This document shows positions 14,270-22,843 of a DNA stretch of 24,902 nucleotides, one piece after another. Numbering within the stretch: the stretch's first letter is position 1; every line of letters begins with the position of its first letter. A program made the position numbers and the translations under genes. Below the pieces are notes generated by a model that worked only from the letters and a program-made list of their open reading frames with translations, was not told the origin of the DNA and did no database searches. Origin of the DNA: an uncultured Eubacteriales bacterium. GTDB taxonomy: Bacteria; Bacillota; Clostridia; Lachnospirales; CAG-274. The DNA is taken from contig CAJKOJ010000026.1 of assembly GCA_905201505.1 (NCBI GenBank), forward strand, positions 1 to 24,902, written 5' to 3'.

Positions 14270-15181
14270 ATGATAAAAAAAGTCGGTATTTTAGGTTTGG
14301 GTGCTCTGGGCGGAATGTACGGCGAATTTCTGACAAGGGCTGCAGGATATGAAAATGTATTTGTAATTGGCGACAGGGAAAGAATAGGACGCTATAAAAA
14401 AGACGGGGTATATATAAATGACAGCAAAATTGACTTTAATTATGCTGAAGAAGCTATTAAAGTGGATTTACTCATTGTGGCTGTTAAGTTTCCTCATCTT
14501 GAAAAGGCTCTTGAAAGTGCAGTTGATTTTGTTGATGAGAAAACAATAATTATATCCCTTTTAAATGGAGTAACAAGTGAAGAGATAATTAAAAGAATTC
14601 TTGGAAAGGGCAGAATATTATACTGCGTTGCCTATGGTATGGATGCACAGAAATATGGAAACAGTATTAAGTTTAAAAACTATGGTATGCTTGCTGTAGG
14701 AGAAAAGGAAAACGTAGAATTGTCAGATACTGTTAAGGAACTTAAAGAGTTTTTTGACAGTATTAATTTTAAATATGAAATACCCCTCTCTATGACAAAT
14801 AAAATGTGGAGCAAATTTATGTTTAATGTGGGTATTAATCAAGTGTGTGCCGCTTATAATCTGTGTTATGGTGATGTTCAGCAAGAGGGGTTATACAGAA
14901 ACAAGATGATTGAGGCAATGAAGGAAGTTGTTGACGTTGCTGAAAAAATGAATTTGCCTCTTTGTGATAAAGATATAGATTATTGGCTTGATGTTACTGA
15001 TAAGCTTTATTCTGAGAGTATGCCTTCAATGGCACAGGATATTATGAATGGAAATAAAACGGAAGTTGAAATATTTGCCGATACAGTTATTAGGCTTGGA
15101 AGAGAAATTGATATTAAAACGCCTGTAAATTGTGAACTTGGCAAAATTATTCACGAAAAGGAAAAAAACTATGAATTATAA
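14270..15181 (+). CDS. Ketopantoate reductase family protein (2-dehydropantoate 2-reductase)
   Basis: The 303-residue protein matches the ApbA/PanE family in size. The N-terminal Rossmann fold has the dinucleotide motif GLGALGG (9-15), and the C-terminal helical domain shows the family block NKMWSKFMFNVGINQVCA with its conserved Lys and Asn, and SMAQDIMNGNKTEVE near the substrate site. PanE reduces ketopantoate to pantoate with NADPH in coenzyme A synthesis. Paralogues with other 2-keto acid substrates are common and no pan genes are nearby, so the specific name is uncertain. ATG follows AAGGTGA. Its last 11 bases overlap the truA start. Confidence 0.85.
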   Translation: MIKKVGILGLGALGGMYGEFLTRAAGYENVFVIGDRERIGRYKKDGVYINDSKIDFNYAEEAIKVDLLIVAVKFPHLEKALESAVDFVDEKTIIISLLNGVTSEEIIKRILGKGRILYCVAYGMDAQKYGNSIKFKNYGMLAVGEKENVELSDTVKELKEFFDSINFKYEIPLSMTNKMWSKFMFNVGINQVCAAYNLCYGDVQQEGLYRNKMIEAMKEVVDVAEKMNLPLCDKDIDYWLDVTDKLYSESMPSMAQDIMNGNKTEVEIFADTVIRLGREIDIKTPVNCELGKIIHEKEKNYEL

Positions 15182-15911
15182 AATAATACTGGAATATGAG
15201 GGTACTCATTACAAGGGGTGGCAAAGGCAGATAAGCACTGAGAATACTATACAAGGAGCTATTGAAAGTGCTATTTGTGAAGCAACAGGAGAAAGTGTGG
15301 AGATAAACGGTTCAGGCAGAACTGATGCAGGAACTCACGCACTGGGGCAGACAGCCAGCTTTAAACTTAAAAATGAGTATGAAAACCTTATGGATATGAT
15401 AAATGAAAAATTGCCTGCAGATATTAGAATATTGTCCTGTGAAAAGGTAAGTGACAGATTTCACGCAAGGCTTAATGCTGTAGGAAAAACCTATTGTTAT
15501 AAAATAGATACAGGCAAAAAAATGAATGTCTTTACAAGGAGAACCATAAATCACTTTGAAGCAGACCTTGATATGGATAAAATGAAAGCTGCTGCTGCAA
15601 AGCTTACAGGCACTCACGATTTTAAATCTTTTTGTGCCAACAAGAGAATTAAAAAGTCTACAGTAAGGACTATATATAATATTGACATTGAAAAAAGGGG
15701 CAGTGAAATTACGTTTACCTATAAGGGCAACGGTTTTCTCTACAATATGGTGAGAATATTGACAGGAACCATTATTGAAATTGGTATGGGTAAAATACCT
15801 CTTGAAGAACTGGACGGCATTATTGAGGCAAGGGACAGAAGCAAAGCAGGTCTTACTATGCCTGCAAGAGGTCTTACCCTTATGTGTGTGGAATACAAGG
15901 AGGATAAATAA
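15171..15911 (+). CDS. truA: tRNA pseudouridine(38-40) synthase TruA
   Basis: TruA converts uridines 38-40 of the tRNA anticodon arm to pseudouridine. The 246-residue product starts MNYKIILEYEGTHYKGWQRQ, a typical TruA opening. It carries the active-site motif GSGRTDAGTHALGQ with catalytic Asp52, and later FHARLNAVGKTYCY and NGFLYNMVRILTGT. I chose ATG 15171 because it fits family length and follows AAGGA; the frame stays open back to 15132, but that would add unrelated residues inside panE. It overlaps panE by 11 bases and shares one base with the next gene (TAATG). Confidence 0.95.
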   Translation: MNYKIILEYEGTHYKGWQRQISTENTIQGAIESAICEATGESVEINGSGRTDAGTHALGQTASFKLKNEYENLMDMINEKLPADIRILSCEKVSDRFHARLNAVGKTYCYKIDTGKKMNVFTRRTINHFEADLDMDKMKAAAAKLTGTHDFKSFCANKRIKKSTVRTIYNIDIEKRGSEITFTYKGNGFLYNMVRILTGTIIEIGMGKIPLEELDGIIEARDRSKAGLTMPARGLTLMCVEYKEDK

Positions 15912-16288
15912 TGGAAGAATTTTATAAAAGGATAAGAGCAAGAAGTGATGAAAAGCCCAGACTTATGACAGGCATTATTGCCGTATTTTATTTTTGTATA
16001 GGTATGGGTTTTACGGGAATTAAATTTAACAGTAATTTGACTATGATTATATCCTGTATTCTGTGTCTTTATATGGCGTCATTGGTATATGCTGTTGTAA
16101 AGGGCAATATTGCAAAGGCAATTATAAACTGTGGATTGTTTTTTGTTTTAGGTGTTTTGTTTAAGTTTATGGCTGTTATGTCAGTACTTAATGTGACAGA
16201 TATTGTATTTGCGGCAGGGTTATTTGTGATATTCTTTGGTATCGGTACTATACTTGGCAAGGTATGGTATGGCAAATATATGGATTAA
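15911..16288 (+). CDS. Small membrane protein, unknown function
   Basis: This 125-residue protein has a short basic N-terminus (KRIRARSDEKPR) followed by four predicted membrane helices at about 18-37, 43-63, 70-90 and 97-117. I recognise no family. Its ATG overlaps the truA stop (TAATG), with AAGGAGG (15898-15904) just upstream, so it is translated with truA. No terminator is evident before the wecB promoter at 16292. Confidence 0.75.
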   Translation: MEEFYKRIRARSDEKPRLMTGIIAVFYFCIGMGFTGIKFNSNLTMIISCILCLYMASLVYAVVKGNIAKAIINCGLFFVLGVLFKFMAVMSVLNVTDIVFAAGLFVIFFGIGTILGKVWYGKYMD

Positions 16289-16291
16289 TTA

Positions 16292-16320
16292 TTGAAAATA
16301 AACAGAAAATGTGATATGCT
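16292..16320 (+). promoter_or_regulatory. Extended -10 promoter of wecB
   Basis: TTGAAA (16292-16297), 17 bases, TATGCT (16315-16320) preceded by TGA. The leader to the ATG would be about 58 bases. Confidence 0.6.
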
Positions 16321-16384
16321 GTTTGTAATAGGAATTAAAATAATAATAAACTAAAGAAGCAGTTTATAAACCGAGGTGGATACA

Positions 16385-17530
16385 ATGGAAAAAATTAAAG
16401 TAATGAGCATATTTGGTACTCGTCCGGAGGCAACAAAAATGGCTCCTCTTATTAAAGCAATGGACAAATGTGATGAAATTGAACAGATTGTGTGTGTTAC
16501 TGCACAGCACAGACAGATGCTTGATCAGGTGCTTGAAATATTTGATTTAAAACCTGACTATGATTTGGATATTATGACACAGCGTCAGACATTAACCAGT
16601 ATTACTACAAAGGCTCTTACAGGACTTGAGGAAGTAATGAGTGAAGCTAAACCTGACCTTGTGCTTGTACATGGTGATACAACTACTACATTTGCAGGTG
16701 CTTTGGCGGCTTTTTACAGCGGAATTAAGCTGGGACACGTTGAAGCAGGACTTAGAACCTATGACAAGACACAGCCTTTCCCTGAGGAGATGAACAGAGT
16801 TCTTACAGGACATATGGCAGATCTGCACTTTGCTCCCACTCCTCTTGCAAAAGAGCATTTGCTAAAGGAAAACATAAGTGAAGAGGGTATATTTATAACA
16901 GGAAATACAGCTGTTGACTGTCTTAAACACACTATAAGGGAAAACTTTAAATTTGAGCTTGACGAGCTTAACAACATTGATTATAAAAACAAGAGAGTAA
17001 TAACTATGACTGCTCACAGAAGAGAAAACCTTGGAGAGCCTCTTGAAAATATATGCAGGGCTGTGTTAAGGCTTGTCAATGACTATGATGATATTGAAGT
17101 GGTATATGCAGTACACTTTAATCCAGCCGTAAGAGAGGTTGCTGAAAGAATATTGGGAGGCAATGACAGAATTCACCTTGTTGACCCTCTTGATATTGTA
17201 AATATGCATAATCTTATGAATTTAAGCTATTTGGTAATGACTGACAGCGGCGGATTGCAGGAGGAAGTGCCTTCAATGGGTAAACCTGTTCTTGTGTTGA
17301 GAAATGTAACAGAAAGACCTGAAGGTGTTGAAGCCGGTACTCTTAAACTGGCAGGAGTTCATGAAGACGAAATTTATGCAGAGGCTAAGGAACTCCTTGA
17401 CAACAAGGAAAGCTATGATAAAATGGTTGCTGCTAAAAATCCATTTGGTGACGGATATGCTGCCGAAAGAATTGTTGAGGCTATACGCTATCACTTTGGA
17501 TTGAGAAAGGACAGACCTGAAGACTATTAA
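16385..17530 (+). CDS. wecB: UDP-N-acetylglucosamine 2-epimerase (non-hydrolysing)
   Basis: The 381-residue enzyme interconverts UDP-GlcNAc and UDP-ManNAc, a precursor of teichoic-acid linkage units and other surface glycans. Family blocks are complete: SIFGTRPEATKMAP at the N-terminus, VHGDTTTTFAG, HVEAGLRT, GNTAVDC, TAHRRENLG and DSGGLQEEVPSMGKPVLVLR followed by TERPEGVEAGT. An upstream GTG at 16376 is in frame, but it lies inside the ribosome site GAGGTGG; ATG 16385 has proper spacing and is preferred. The gene has its own promoter and terminator. No other glycan genes flank it, but the LCP ligase upstream in the window could use a ManNAc-containing polymer. Confidence 0.93.
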   Translation: MEKIKVMSIFGTRPEATKMAPLIKAMDKCDEIEQIVCVTAQHRQMLDQVLEIFDLKPDYDLDIMTQRQTLTSITTKALTGLEEVMSEAKPDLVLVHGDTTTTFAGALAAFYSGIKLGHVEAGLRTYDKTQPFPEEMNRVLTGHMADLHFAPTPLAKEHLLKENISEEGIFITGNTAVDCLKHTIRENFKFELDELNNIDYKNKRVITMTAHRRENLGEPLENICRAVLRLVNDYDDIEVVYAVHFNPAVREVAERILGGNDRIHLVDPLDIVNMHNLMNLSYLVMTDSGGLQEEVPSMGKPVLVLRNVTERPEGVEAGTLKLAGVHEDEIYAEAKELLDNKESYDKMVAAKNPFGDGYAAERIVEAIRYHFGLRKDRPEDY

Positions 17531-17556
17531 TATATTAAATTGTAAAACAGCTGACG

Positions 17557-17592
17557 GGCTTGCCGACGATATTGTTTGGTAAGCCTTTTTTA
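17557..17592 (+). terminator. Terminator of wecB
   Basis: GGCTTGCC (17557-17564) and GGTAAGCC (17578-17585) form an 8-bp stem with one G-U pair, followed by seven Ts. It lies just before the ribosome site of the next gene, which argues against any start of that gene upstream of 17605. Confidence 0.8.
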
Positions 17593-17604
17593 AGAGAGGT
17601 TTTT

Positions 17605-18492
17605 ATGAATATGGATTTTGGTTTTCTGACCTATTTTGTTGTTTTTTATATGTATTGCTTTCTGGGCTGGTGCTTTGAAAGTACTTATGTTTCTATTGGC
17701 AAAAGAAAGTGGGTAAACAGAGGTTTTATGAAAGGACCGTTTTTGCCCATATACGGCAGCGGTGCTGTAACAATATTGTTTGTAACTGCACCTGTAGTTT
17801 CAAATCCTGTGCTTGTGTATATTTTAAGTGTTGCGGCGGCTACGGTTCTGGAACTTGTTACAGGGGTTGTAATGGAAAAGCTTTTTAAAATAAGATACTG
17901 GGACTACAGTAAGGATTTTATGAATTATAAGGGGTATATTTGCCTTAAATCAAGTATAGTATGGGGATTTATGGGCTTGCTTGCTACCTATGTTATTAAT
18001 GAACCTGCTGTGAAAATTATAAATTCTGTTCCTGTTTTTATAACAGGAATATTGGTTCTGGTCATTACGGTAATTTTTGTTGTTGATTTTGCAGGGTCAT
18101 TCAGAGCTGCCTACAATCTGAGAGAAATAATATTGAATAATGCTAAGCTTATGAAAGAACTTAATGATATTAAACTTGAGATAACAGCTGCTATAGATGA
18201 GAAGAGAACAGAGTTAAATGAAAAGAAGGAAGCTATGGTCTCAGAGATAAAAGACAAGATAGAAACAGCACTTTCATATACTGAAATTGATGATGTAATA
18301 CTGGAAAAAATAGGGGAATTAAAAAATCTTGATATTGAGGAATATATAAGTAAATGGCAGGATAAAGCAACACAGTTAAGGGAAAAAATTAAAGCAATTG
18401 ATAAAAGTAAAATTAATTTGTTAAAAAGAAATCCCTCTGCTAAATCAAGATTTGGATTTTTAAAAGAAATAAAAGAGAATAATAAAAAGTAA
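17605..18492 (+). CDS. CmpB-like (putative ABC-transporter type IV) membrane protein with coiled-coil tail
   Basis: The 295-residue protein has about five membrane helices in its first 165 residues, with the PF06541 family block: FLGWCFESTYVSIGKRKW (19-36), NRGFMKGPFLPIYGSG (38-53), ELVTGVVMEKLFKIRYWDYS (83-102) and the following NYKGYICLKSS. Despite the family name, no transport function is established. Residues 170-270 are charged and helical (KELNDIKLEITAAIDEKRTE and more), predicted to be a cytoplasmic coiled coil, ending in a basic tail. ATG 17605 follows AGAGAGG; earlier in-frame starts lie inside the wecB terminator. The GNAT gene follows after 31 bases without a promoter. I saw no clear promoter of its own, so some read-through from wecB is possible. 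Confidence 0.8.
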   Translation: MNMDFGFLTYFVVFYMYCFLGWCFESTYVSIGKRKWVNRGFMKGPFLPIYGSGAVTILFVTAPVVSNPVLVYILSVAAATVLELVTGVVMEKLFKIRYWDYSKDFMNYKGYICLKSSIVWGFMGLLATYVINEPAVKIINSVPVFITGILVLVITVIFVVDFAGSFRAAYNLREIILNNAKLMKELNDIKLEITAAIDEKRTELNEKKEAMVSEIKDKIETALSYTEIDDVILEKIGELKNLDIEEYISKWQDKATQLREKIKAIDKSKINLLKRNPSAKSRFGFLKEIKENNKK

Positions 18493-18523
18493 TAAGAAAT
18501 AAAAACGGCGGTGATTAAATATT

Positions 18524-18964
18524 ATGATACGTGAAATAAATGAAAATGACAGAGAAATATTTTTGGAGCTGGCTGATGAGTTTTATCACTCAGAGGGTGT
18601 ACTGCATCCTATACCTGAGGAAAACCATATAAAGACTTTTAATGAGATTATATCAAAATCTCCCTATGTCAGTGCCTATATAATTGAGTATAATTCCAAA
18701 GCGGCTGGATACGGACAGCTTTCCTTTACTTATTCAAATGAGGCAGGGGGACTGGTAGTATGGATTGAAGAAGTATATATAAGACCTGAGTATCAAAATC
18801 TTGGATTGGGAAGTGAATTTTTTAATACAGTGCTCGATATGTACAGGGAAAAGGCTGCAAGAATAAGACTTGAAATAGAGCCTGACAATGACAATGCAAG
18901 AAAACTCTATAAAAGGCTTGGATTTAAAGAACTTGGATATGAATCAATGATTTTGGAATATTAA
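18524..18964 (+). CDS. GNAT family N-acetyltransferase
   Basis: The 146-residue protein has the GNAT fold signature. Motif A reads WIEEVYIRPEYQNLGLGSEF, with QNLGLG as the acetyl-CoA pyrophosphate loop, and the C-terminal part has the usual DNDNARKLYKRLGFKELGYE block. It transfers an acetyl group from acetyl-CoA to an unknown amine, either a small molecule or a protein. The ribosome site GGCGGTG is weak and somewhat far from the ATG. It follows the CmpB-like gene by 31 bases and ends at a strong bidirectional terminator. Confidence 0.87.
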   Translation: MIREINENDREIFLELADEFYHSEGVLHPIPEENHIKTFNEIISKSPYVSAYIIEYNSKAAGYGQLSFTYSNEAGGLVVWIEEVYIRPEYQNLGLGSEFFNTVLDMYREKAARIRLEIEPDNDNARKLYKRLGFKELGYESMILEY

Positions 18965-18994
18965 AAGTTAAAAAGGGTATATATTATGAAAAGA

Positions 18995-19040
18995 GGCTGT
19001 TTCAGATTGATTTTTCATTCAATCAAAAACAGCCGTTTTT
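18995..19040. terminator. Bidirectional terminator between GNAT and DUF454 genes
   Basis: GGCTGTTT (18995-19002) pairs with AAACAGCC (19027-19034); an inner GATTGA/TCAATC stem (19005-19010 with 19019-19024) extends it. GTTTTT follows on the plus strand and an AAAAGA run precedes it, so both converging units can stop here. Confidence 0.85.
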
Positions 19041-19049
19041 AATGTAAAA

Positions 19050-19373
19050 TTACAGGCATATACCCAAAAAGGCAAGTATTCTCTCGTAGAAAAAGTAATA
19101 TATTGCAGCAAGTGCCGAAAAAAAGCAAATGACGCCCACAACATACATTACTTTATACTTTAAAGGCATTTTTCTGTAAAGAGACATTGCTTTTAAATAT
19201 TTTTTATGAAAACCTGAATTTAAATACCATTTTCTGAATTTGTCCGAACCGTTTTTAAAACAGATATATGATACAAATAAAAACGGAACTGTGGGTATAA
19301 CAGGCAGCAAGGCACCTATTATTCCAAGTATTAATGATATAAAGCCAAGTACAACTAAAAGCTTTTTTAACAT
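19050..19373 (-). CDS. DUF454 (YbaN-like) inner membrane protein
   Basis: This 107-residue membrane protein has the DUF454 signature GIIGALLPVIPTVPFLF (17-33) within the first two hydrophobic helices, and a third near 76-95. The family function is not known. ATG follows AAGGG, which overlaps the end of rsmI; only 4 bases separate the two, so it is the last gene of the minus-strand operon. Confidence 0.85.
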   Translation of the reverse strand: MLKKLLVVLGFISLILGIIGALLPVIPTVPFLFVSYICFKNGSDKFRKWYLNSGFHKKYLKAMSLYRKMPLKYKVMYVVGVICFFSALAAIYYFFYERILAFLGICL

Positions 19374-19377
19374 TCTA

Positions 19378-20208
19378 TCAACCCTTTATTTCTTTATATA
19401 CATCTCTCTTGCCAATTCCTCTTTCTTTGGCCACCAGTTTCATAGCTGATTTTTCATCCATACCTTGTGAGATATAGTTGTTAAAGTGTTCTTTTACAGA
19501 TATTTCTCTTGTTTTGGCAATTTCAGCTGCTTTAATTTCTTCTGCATCCGCACCTTCTATGACTATAACAAATTCGCCCTTTGGTTCATTTTTTTCAAAA
19601 TAGTCAACTAACTCAGGCAGTGTGCCTTTGTTGACTGTTTCGTGTTTTTTTGTCAGCTCTCTTTCAACAGCTGCCTGTCTGCTGCCTGCATACTCATAAA
19701 TATCTTTAAGTGTATTGACAAGGTGGTGAGGTGCTTCATAAAATACAGTTGTTCTTGTTTCATTTGTAAGTCTTGAAAGTACTTCAAGCCTTTGCTTTTT
19801 ATTCTTTGGCAAAAAGCCTTCAAATATGTAGCTCCTTGTATTTAATCCGCTTAAAACTAAAGCTGTAATAACTGCTGTAGGTCCCGGAACAATTGTAACT
19901 TCAATATTATTTTCATAGCAAAGGCGTATTAAATCTTCTCCGGGGTCTGAAATTCCCGGCATACCTGCATCTGTAACAAGGGCAATATTTTTACCCTCTT
20001 TGAGCATATTTATAAGCTGGGGGCCTTTAGTGTCCTTATTGTGCTCATAATAGCTTGTAAGAGGAGTTTTTATATCAAAATGATTGAGGAGTTTGACACT
20101 TTGGCGTGTGTCCTCAGCAGCTATTAAATCAGCCTCTTTGAGGGTTCTTATAGCTCTGAGTGTTATATCCTCCATATTTCCTATTGGTGTACCGCAAATA
20201 TATAGCAT
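19378..20208 (-). CDS. rsmI: 16S rRNA (cytidine(1402)-2'-O)-methyltransferase
   Basis: RsmI adds a 2'-O-methyl group to C1402 in the 16S rRNA decoding centre using SAM. The 276-residue protein has the tetrapyrrole-methylase fold with family motifs CGTPIGNMEDITLRA (5-19), AAEDTRQS, LVTDAGMPGISDPGE and IVPGPTAVITALVLSGL, and the typical C-terminal helix. Length is normal. ATG follows CAGGAG. It lies 17 bases after trmN6 and 4 bases before the DUF454 gene; the trmN6-rsmI pairing is also seen in Bacillus (yabB-yabC). Confidence 0.95.
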   Translation of the reverse strand: MLYICGTPIGNMEDITLRAIRTLKEADLIAAEDTRQSVKLLNHFDIKTPLTSYYEHNKDTKGPQLINMLKEGKNIALVTDAGMPGISDPGEDLIRLCYENNIEVTIVPGPTAVITALVLSGLNTRSYIFEGFLPKNKKQRLEVLSRLTNETRTTVFYEAPHHLVNTLKDIYEYAGSRQAAVERELTKKHETVNKGTLPELVDYFEKNEPKGEFVIVIEGADAEEIKAAEIAKTREISVKEHFNNYISQGMDEKSAMKLVAKERGIGKRDVYKEIKG

Positions 20209-20225
20209 ATTTTCTCCTGATTATA

Positions 20226-20954
20226 TCAATTGTAATAAATATTGTAAACTTCTTCTGTATAGCTGCTGTCGCTGTTGTAAATTGTAAGAACAGGAAGCAG
20301 CTTTAAGCCCGGCTTGCCGCCTTTTGAAAATTCCAAAAGAACCAAATCAGAGGCTTTACCGCGGTAAGGCTCAACAAGCTGCATTACCTTAGGTTCAATA
20401 TGATGATTTCTTGCTGAATTGAATATGTCGGCAAGACGCTCACACCTGTGCACCATATACATTCTGCCTCCGTATTTAAGCATTTTGTCAGCAGAAGCAA
20501 ATACATCGTCAATACTGCAAAGAATTTCGTGTCTTGAAATTGCCTTTGGAGAGCTTTCGTTAATATAGCCTGTGCCTGTAACCATATAAGGAGGGTTGCA
20601 GGTGATAACATTAAAGCTGTTTTGCCTGAAATAGTCTGTACATTGCTTAATGTCTCCCGTAATAATGTTAATTTTATCTTCAAGAGAATTTAGTCTTACA
20701 GAACGTCTTGCCATATCAGCAATATCCGGCTGTATTTCAATGGCTGAAAAATGTTCTCCATTAGTTTTTGCTTCAAGAAGTATTGGTATAATGCCTGTAC
20801 CTGTGCACAGGTCAAGAGCCGTTTCTCCCTTTTTTACCTTTGCAAATCCGCTTAAAAGTACTGCGTCGATGCCAAAACAAAATCCTTTTGTGTTTTGTAT
20901 TATTTTGTAGCCTTTACGGTGAAGGTCATCTATTCTTTCATATTCGTAAAGCAT
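20226..20954 (-). CDS. trmN6: TrmN6-like tRNA (adenine-N6)-methyltransferase
   Basis: The class I methyltransferase fold shows SAM motif DLCTGTGIIPILL and the catalytic NPPY motif (in VITCNPPYMVTG) of N6-adenine methyltransferases. The opening ERIDDLHRKGYKIIQNTKGF is typical of the YfiC/TrmNF group that methylates A37 of a tRNA; the exact target in this organism is not known. ATG 20954 lies one base after the ricT stop (TAA-T-ATG), suiting translation re-initiation. A TTG at 20963 overlaps ricT and is better spaced from AAAGGA (20974-20969), so a start three residues longer is possible. The product is 242 residues from ATG or 245 from TTG. Confidence 0.88.
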   Translation of the reverse strand: MLYEYERIDDLHRKGYKIIQNTKGFCFGIDAVLLSGFAKVKKGETALDLCTGTGIIPILLEAKTNGEHFSAIEIQPDIADMARRSVRLNSLEDKINIITGDIKQCTDYFRQNSFNVITCNPPYMVTGTGYINESSPKAISRHEILCSIDDVFASADKMLKYGGRMYMVHRCERLADIFNSARNHHIEPKVMQLVEPYRGKASDLVLLEFSKGGKPGLKLLPVLTIYNSDSSYTEEVYNIYYN

Positions 20955-20955
20955 A

Positions 20956-21825
20956 TTAGTCAAGTATATCCTTTAATTCTTCATTTGATATGTTTTCTTC
21001 TCTACGGTGTCTTCTTTTAAGTATTTTAATCTCATCAGGTGTAAAGAAGCATACACCTATGTCATTTTTAGGTGGCTTTCTTATAGCCGCCTTTACAATT
21101 TGCTTTAATACATTTACACTTAAAACTTCTCCCTGTCCTTCAGGGGTATCTATAATATCGCCTTCTTTAGGAAGGTTTTTAAGCAAGTCATCATAAGCAT
21201 TTTGCTCATATTTAAGACAGCACATAAGTCTGCCGCATACTCCTGAAATCTTTGTAGGATTAAGGGATAATCCCTGATCTTTTGCCATTTTTATACTTAC
21301 AGGGTGGAAATCACCCAAAAATGTGGCACAGCAAAGAGTTCTGCCGCATATACCTATACCGTTAATATATTTAGCCTCATCCCTGACGCCTATTTGTCTT
21401 AATTCAATTCTTGTTCTGAATACAGATGCCAAATCTTTTACAAGGTCTCTGAAGTCTATTCTTCCGTCTGCTGTAAAGTAGAAAATAAGCTTGTTATTGT
21501 CAAATGTAATTTCTGCTGCTATAAGACGCATTTCCAGATTATGTTTCTTGATTTTTTCAATGCAGATGTTAAAGGCATCTCTTTCTTTTTCTTTGTTTTG
21601 TCTGTTATTTTCTATGTCTTCATCTGTTGCTCTTCTTGTAATCGGCTTGAGCGGAGGGATAATATCTTCATCATTTACTTCTCTGTTTGGTATAACTATT
21701 GTGCCAAATTCCATACCTCTGGCAGTTTCTACAATTACGTACTGACCGTAAGAATATTCTGTGTTCTCAGGGTCAAAGTAATATATCTTGCCTGCTTTTT
21801 TAAATCTAACGCCTACTACTATCAT
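20956..21825 (-). CDS. ricT: RicT/YaaT-like PSP1-domain protein
   Basis: The 289-residue protein matches RicT (YaaT) of Bacillus closely in the PSP1 domain. The IGICGRTLCCATFLGDF and GVCGRLMCCLKYE blocks give cysteines 160, 165, 166, 197, 202 and 203. In Bacillus, RicT with RicA and RicF forms a complex with Fe-S clusters that guides RNase Y in mRNA processing and affects sporulation. RicA and RicF genes are not in this window. ATG 21825 follows AGGAG and is one base after the holB stop (TAG-A-ATG), giving tight coupling. Confidence 0.93.
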   Translation of the reverse strand: MIVVGVRFKKAGKIYYFDPENTEYSYGQYVIVETARGMEFGTIVIPNREVNDEDIIPPLKPITRRATDEDIENNRQNKEKERDAFNICIEKIKKHNLEMRLIAAEITFDNNKLIFYFTADGRIDFRDLVKDLASVFRTRIELRQIGVRDEAKYINGIGICGRTLCCATFLGDFHPVSIKMAKDQGLSLNPTKISGVCGRLMCCLKYEQNAYDDLLKNLPKEGDIIDTPEGQGEVLSVNVLKQIVKAAIRKPPKNDIGVCFFTPDEIKILKRRHRREENISNEELKDILD

Positions 21826-21826
21826 T

Positions 21827-22810
21827 CTATTTCTCCTTTATCTTAAAAAACAGTGTTTCCAAAAGCAGCTGTGTGTTTCCGTTGCGGTTTAGTTTGTTTC
21901 TTATATCATTTATGGCATCACATCGGTTAATCAGCTGATATATTGTAGCTTTTTCAGCTATTGTTTTTGTTTGTGCAAGTTTGTCTTTCTGTATAATTTT
22001 ATCTTGGCTGCCTGTTTGCTTGAAAATAAGAGCATCTCTGTAAATAAGATACATTATTTCAAGTATTTGGTCAAGTACAGGCTTTTGGTCCTTTAAAAGG
22101 TCTATAATTTTATAAAGCTCTATCATATCCGCATCTTCTGTTTTGAGAGCTGTGTCAATTGCCGTATCCCTTATATCTCTGAATTCGTCAGAATTTATAA
22201 GTTCAATTGCTTTGCCTATGCTTCCCTGAGAGTATGTGCTGTAAAGATGAGCTTGTTCTGAAGTAATACCCATATTTTTAACAAGATAACTTTCTACAAG
22301 GTTATATGGAATAGGGTGAAGCTTAAACATAATACACCTTGAAAGTATTGTGACAAGAAACTTATTATAGTTTTCGCACAGCAGAAGGAATATACCGTAT
22401 TCAGGAGGCTCTTCAAGGGTTTTGAGAAAGGCGTTCTGAGCAAGTATATTCATTTTATCTGCTTCGGGTATTATAAATATTTTATACTTATTTCTGTAAG
22501 GTTTCAATGTAATATTTTTGACAATTTGGTCTCTTATATCAGAAACTGTTATATCCTTTTTCTGATGAGTGATATATATAATATCCGGATTGTTGTTTTC
22601 ATCAAAGGTTTTGCAGCTTTGGCACATACCGCAGGCTTCCAAACCGCCTTTTTCACAGTTTAAGGTTTTTGCAAAGGCTTTTGCAATGGTCAGCTTGCCA
22701 ACACCTTTTATGCCGTCAAATATATAGGCGTGATTTATTCTGTTGTTTAGTATAGAGGACTGCAAGTGCTCTATAATTGCTTTGTGACCTGTAATCTGAC
22801 TGAAATTCAT
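21827..22810 (-). CDS. holB: DNA polymerase III delta prime subunit (clamp loader)
   Basis: Delta prime is part of the clamp loader that places the beta clamp on DNA. The 327-residue protein shows an AAA+ P-loop GIKGVGKLT (33-41), a zinc site with cysteines 52, 60, 63 and 66 (CEKGGLEACGMCQSC), the LKTLEEPPEYGIFLL segment and an SRC motif (ILSRC). Lys-Leu in the P-loop with GVGK intact suggests nucleotide binding is possible, as in other Gram-positive HolB. ATG has CGGAGC upstream. It lies 33 bases after tmk and directly before ricT, the standard Firmicute order. Confidence 0.93.
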   Translation of the reverse strand: MNFSQITGHKAIIEHLQSSILNNRINHAYIFDGIKGVGKLTIAKAFAKTLNCEKGGLEACGMCQSCKTFDENNNPDIIYITHQKKDITVSDIRDQIVKNITLKPYRNKYKIFIIPEADKMNILAQNAFLKTLEEPPEYGIFLLLCENYNKFLVTILSRCIMFKLHPIPYNLVESYLVKNMGITSEQAHLYSTYSQGSIGKAIELINSDEFRDIRDTAIDTALKTEDADMIELYKIIDLLKDQKPVLDQILEIMYLIYRDALIFKQTGSQDKIIQKDKLAQTKTIAEKATIYQLINRCDAINDIRNKLNRNGNTQLLLETLFFKIKEK

Positions 22811-22843
22811 TTACACCAAGCTCCGTTTAATATTTAAATGTAA

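Noticed and set aside
15132..15170. Longer truA start
   Set aside because: It adds 13 residues not typical of TruA, lies deeper inside panE and has no ribosome site; ATG 15171 has AAGGA.
15312..15941. 209-codon minus-strand frame opposite truA
   Set aside because: This is a shadow of truA: composition is Cys/His/Phe-rich without family features, and there is no promoter or ribosome site.
17560..17604. Upstream TTG start of the CmpB-like gene
   Set aside because: It falls inside the wecB terminator hairpin; ATG 17605 has a good ribosome site.
18986..19042. 18-codon frame beginning ATG-AAA-AGA after the GNAT gene
   Set aside because: The frame coincides with the terminator stem, and its product is explained by the inverted repeat; the ribosome site (AAGGG) is poor.
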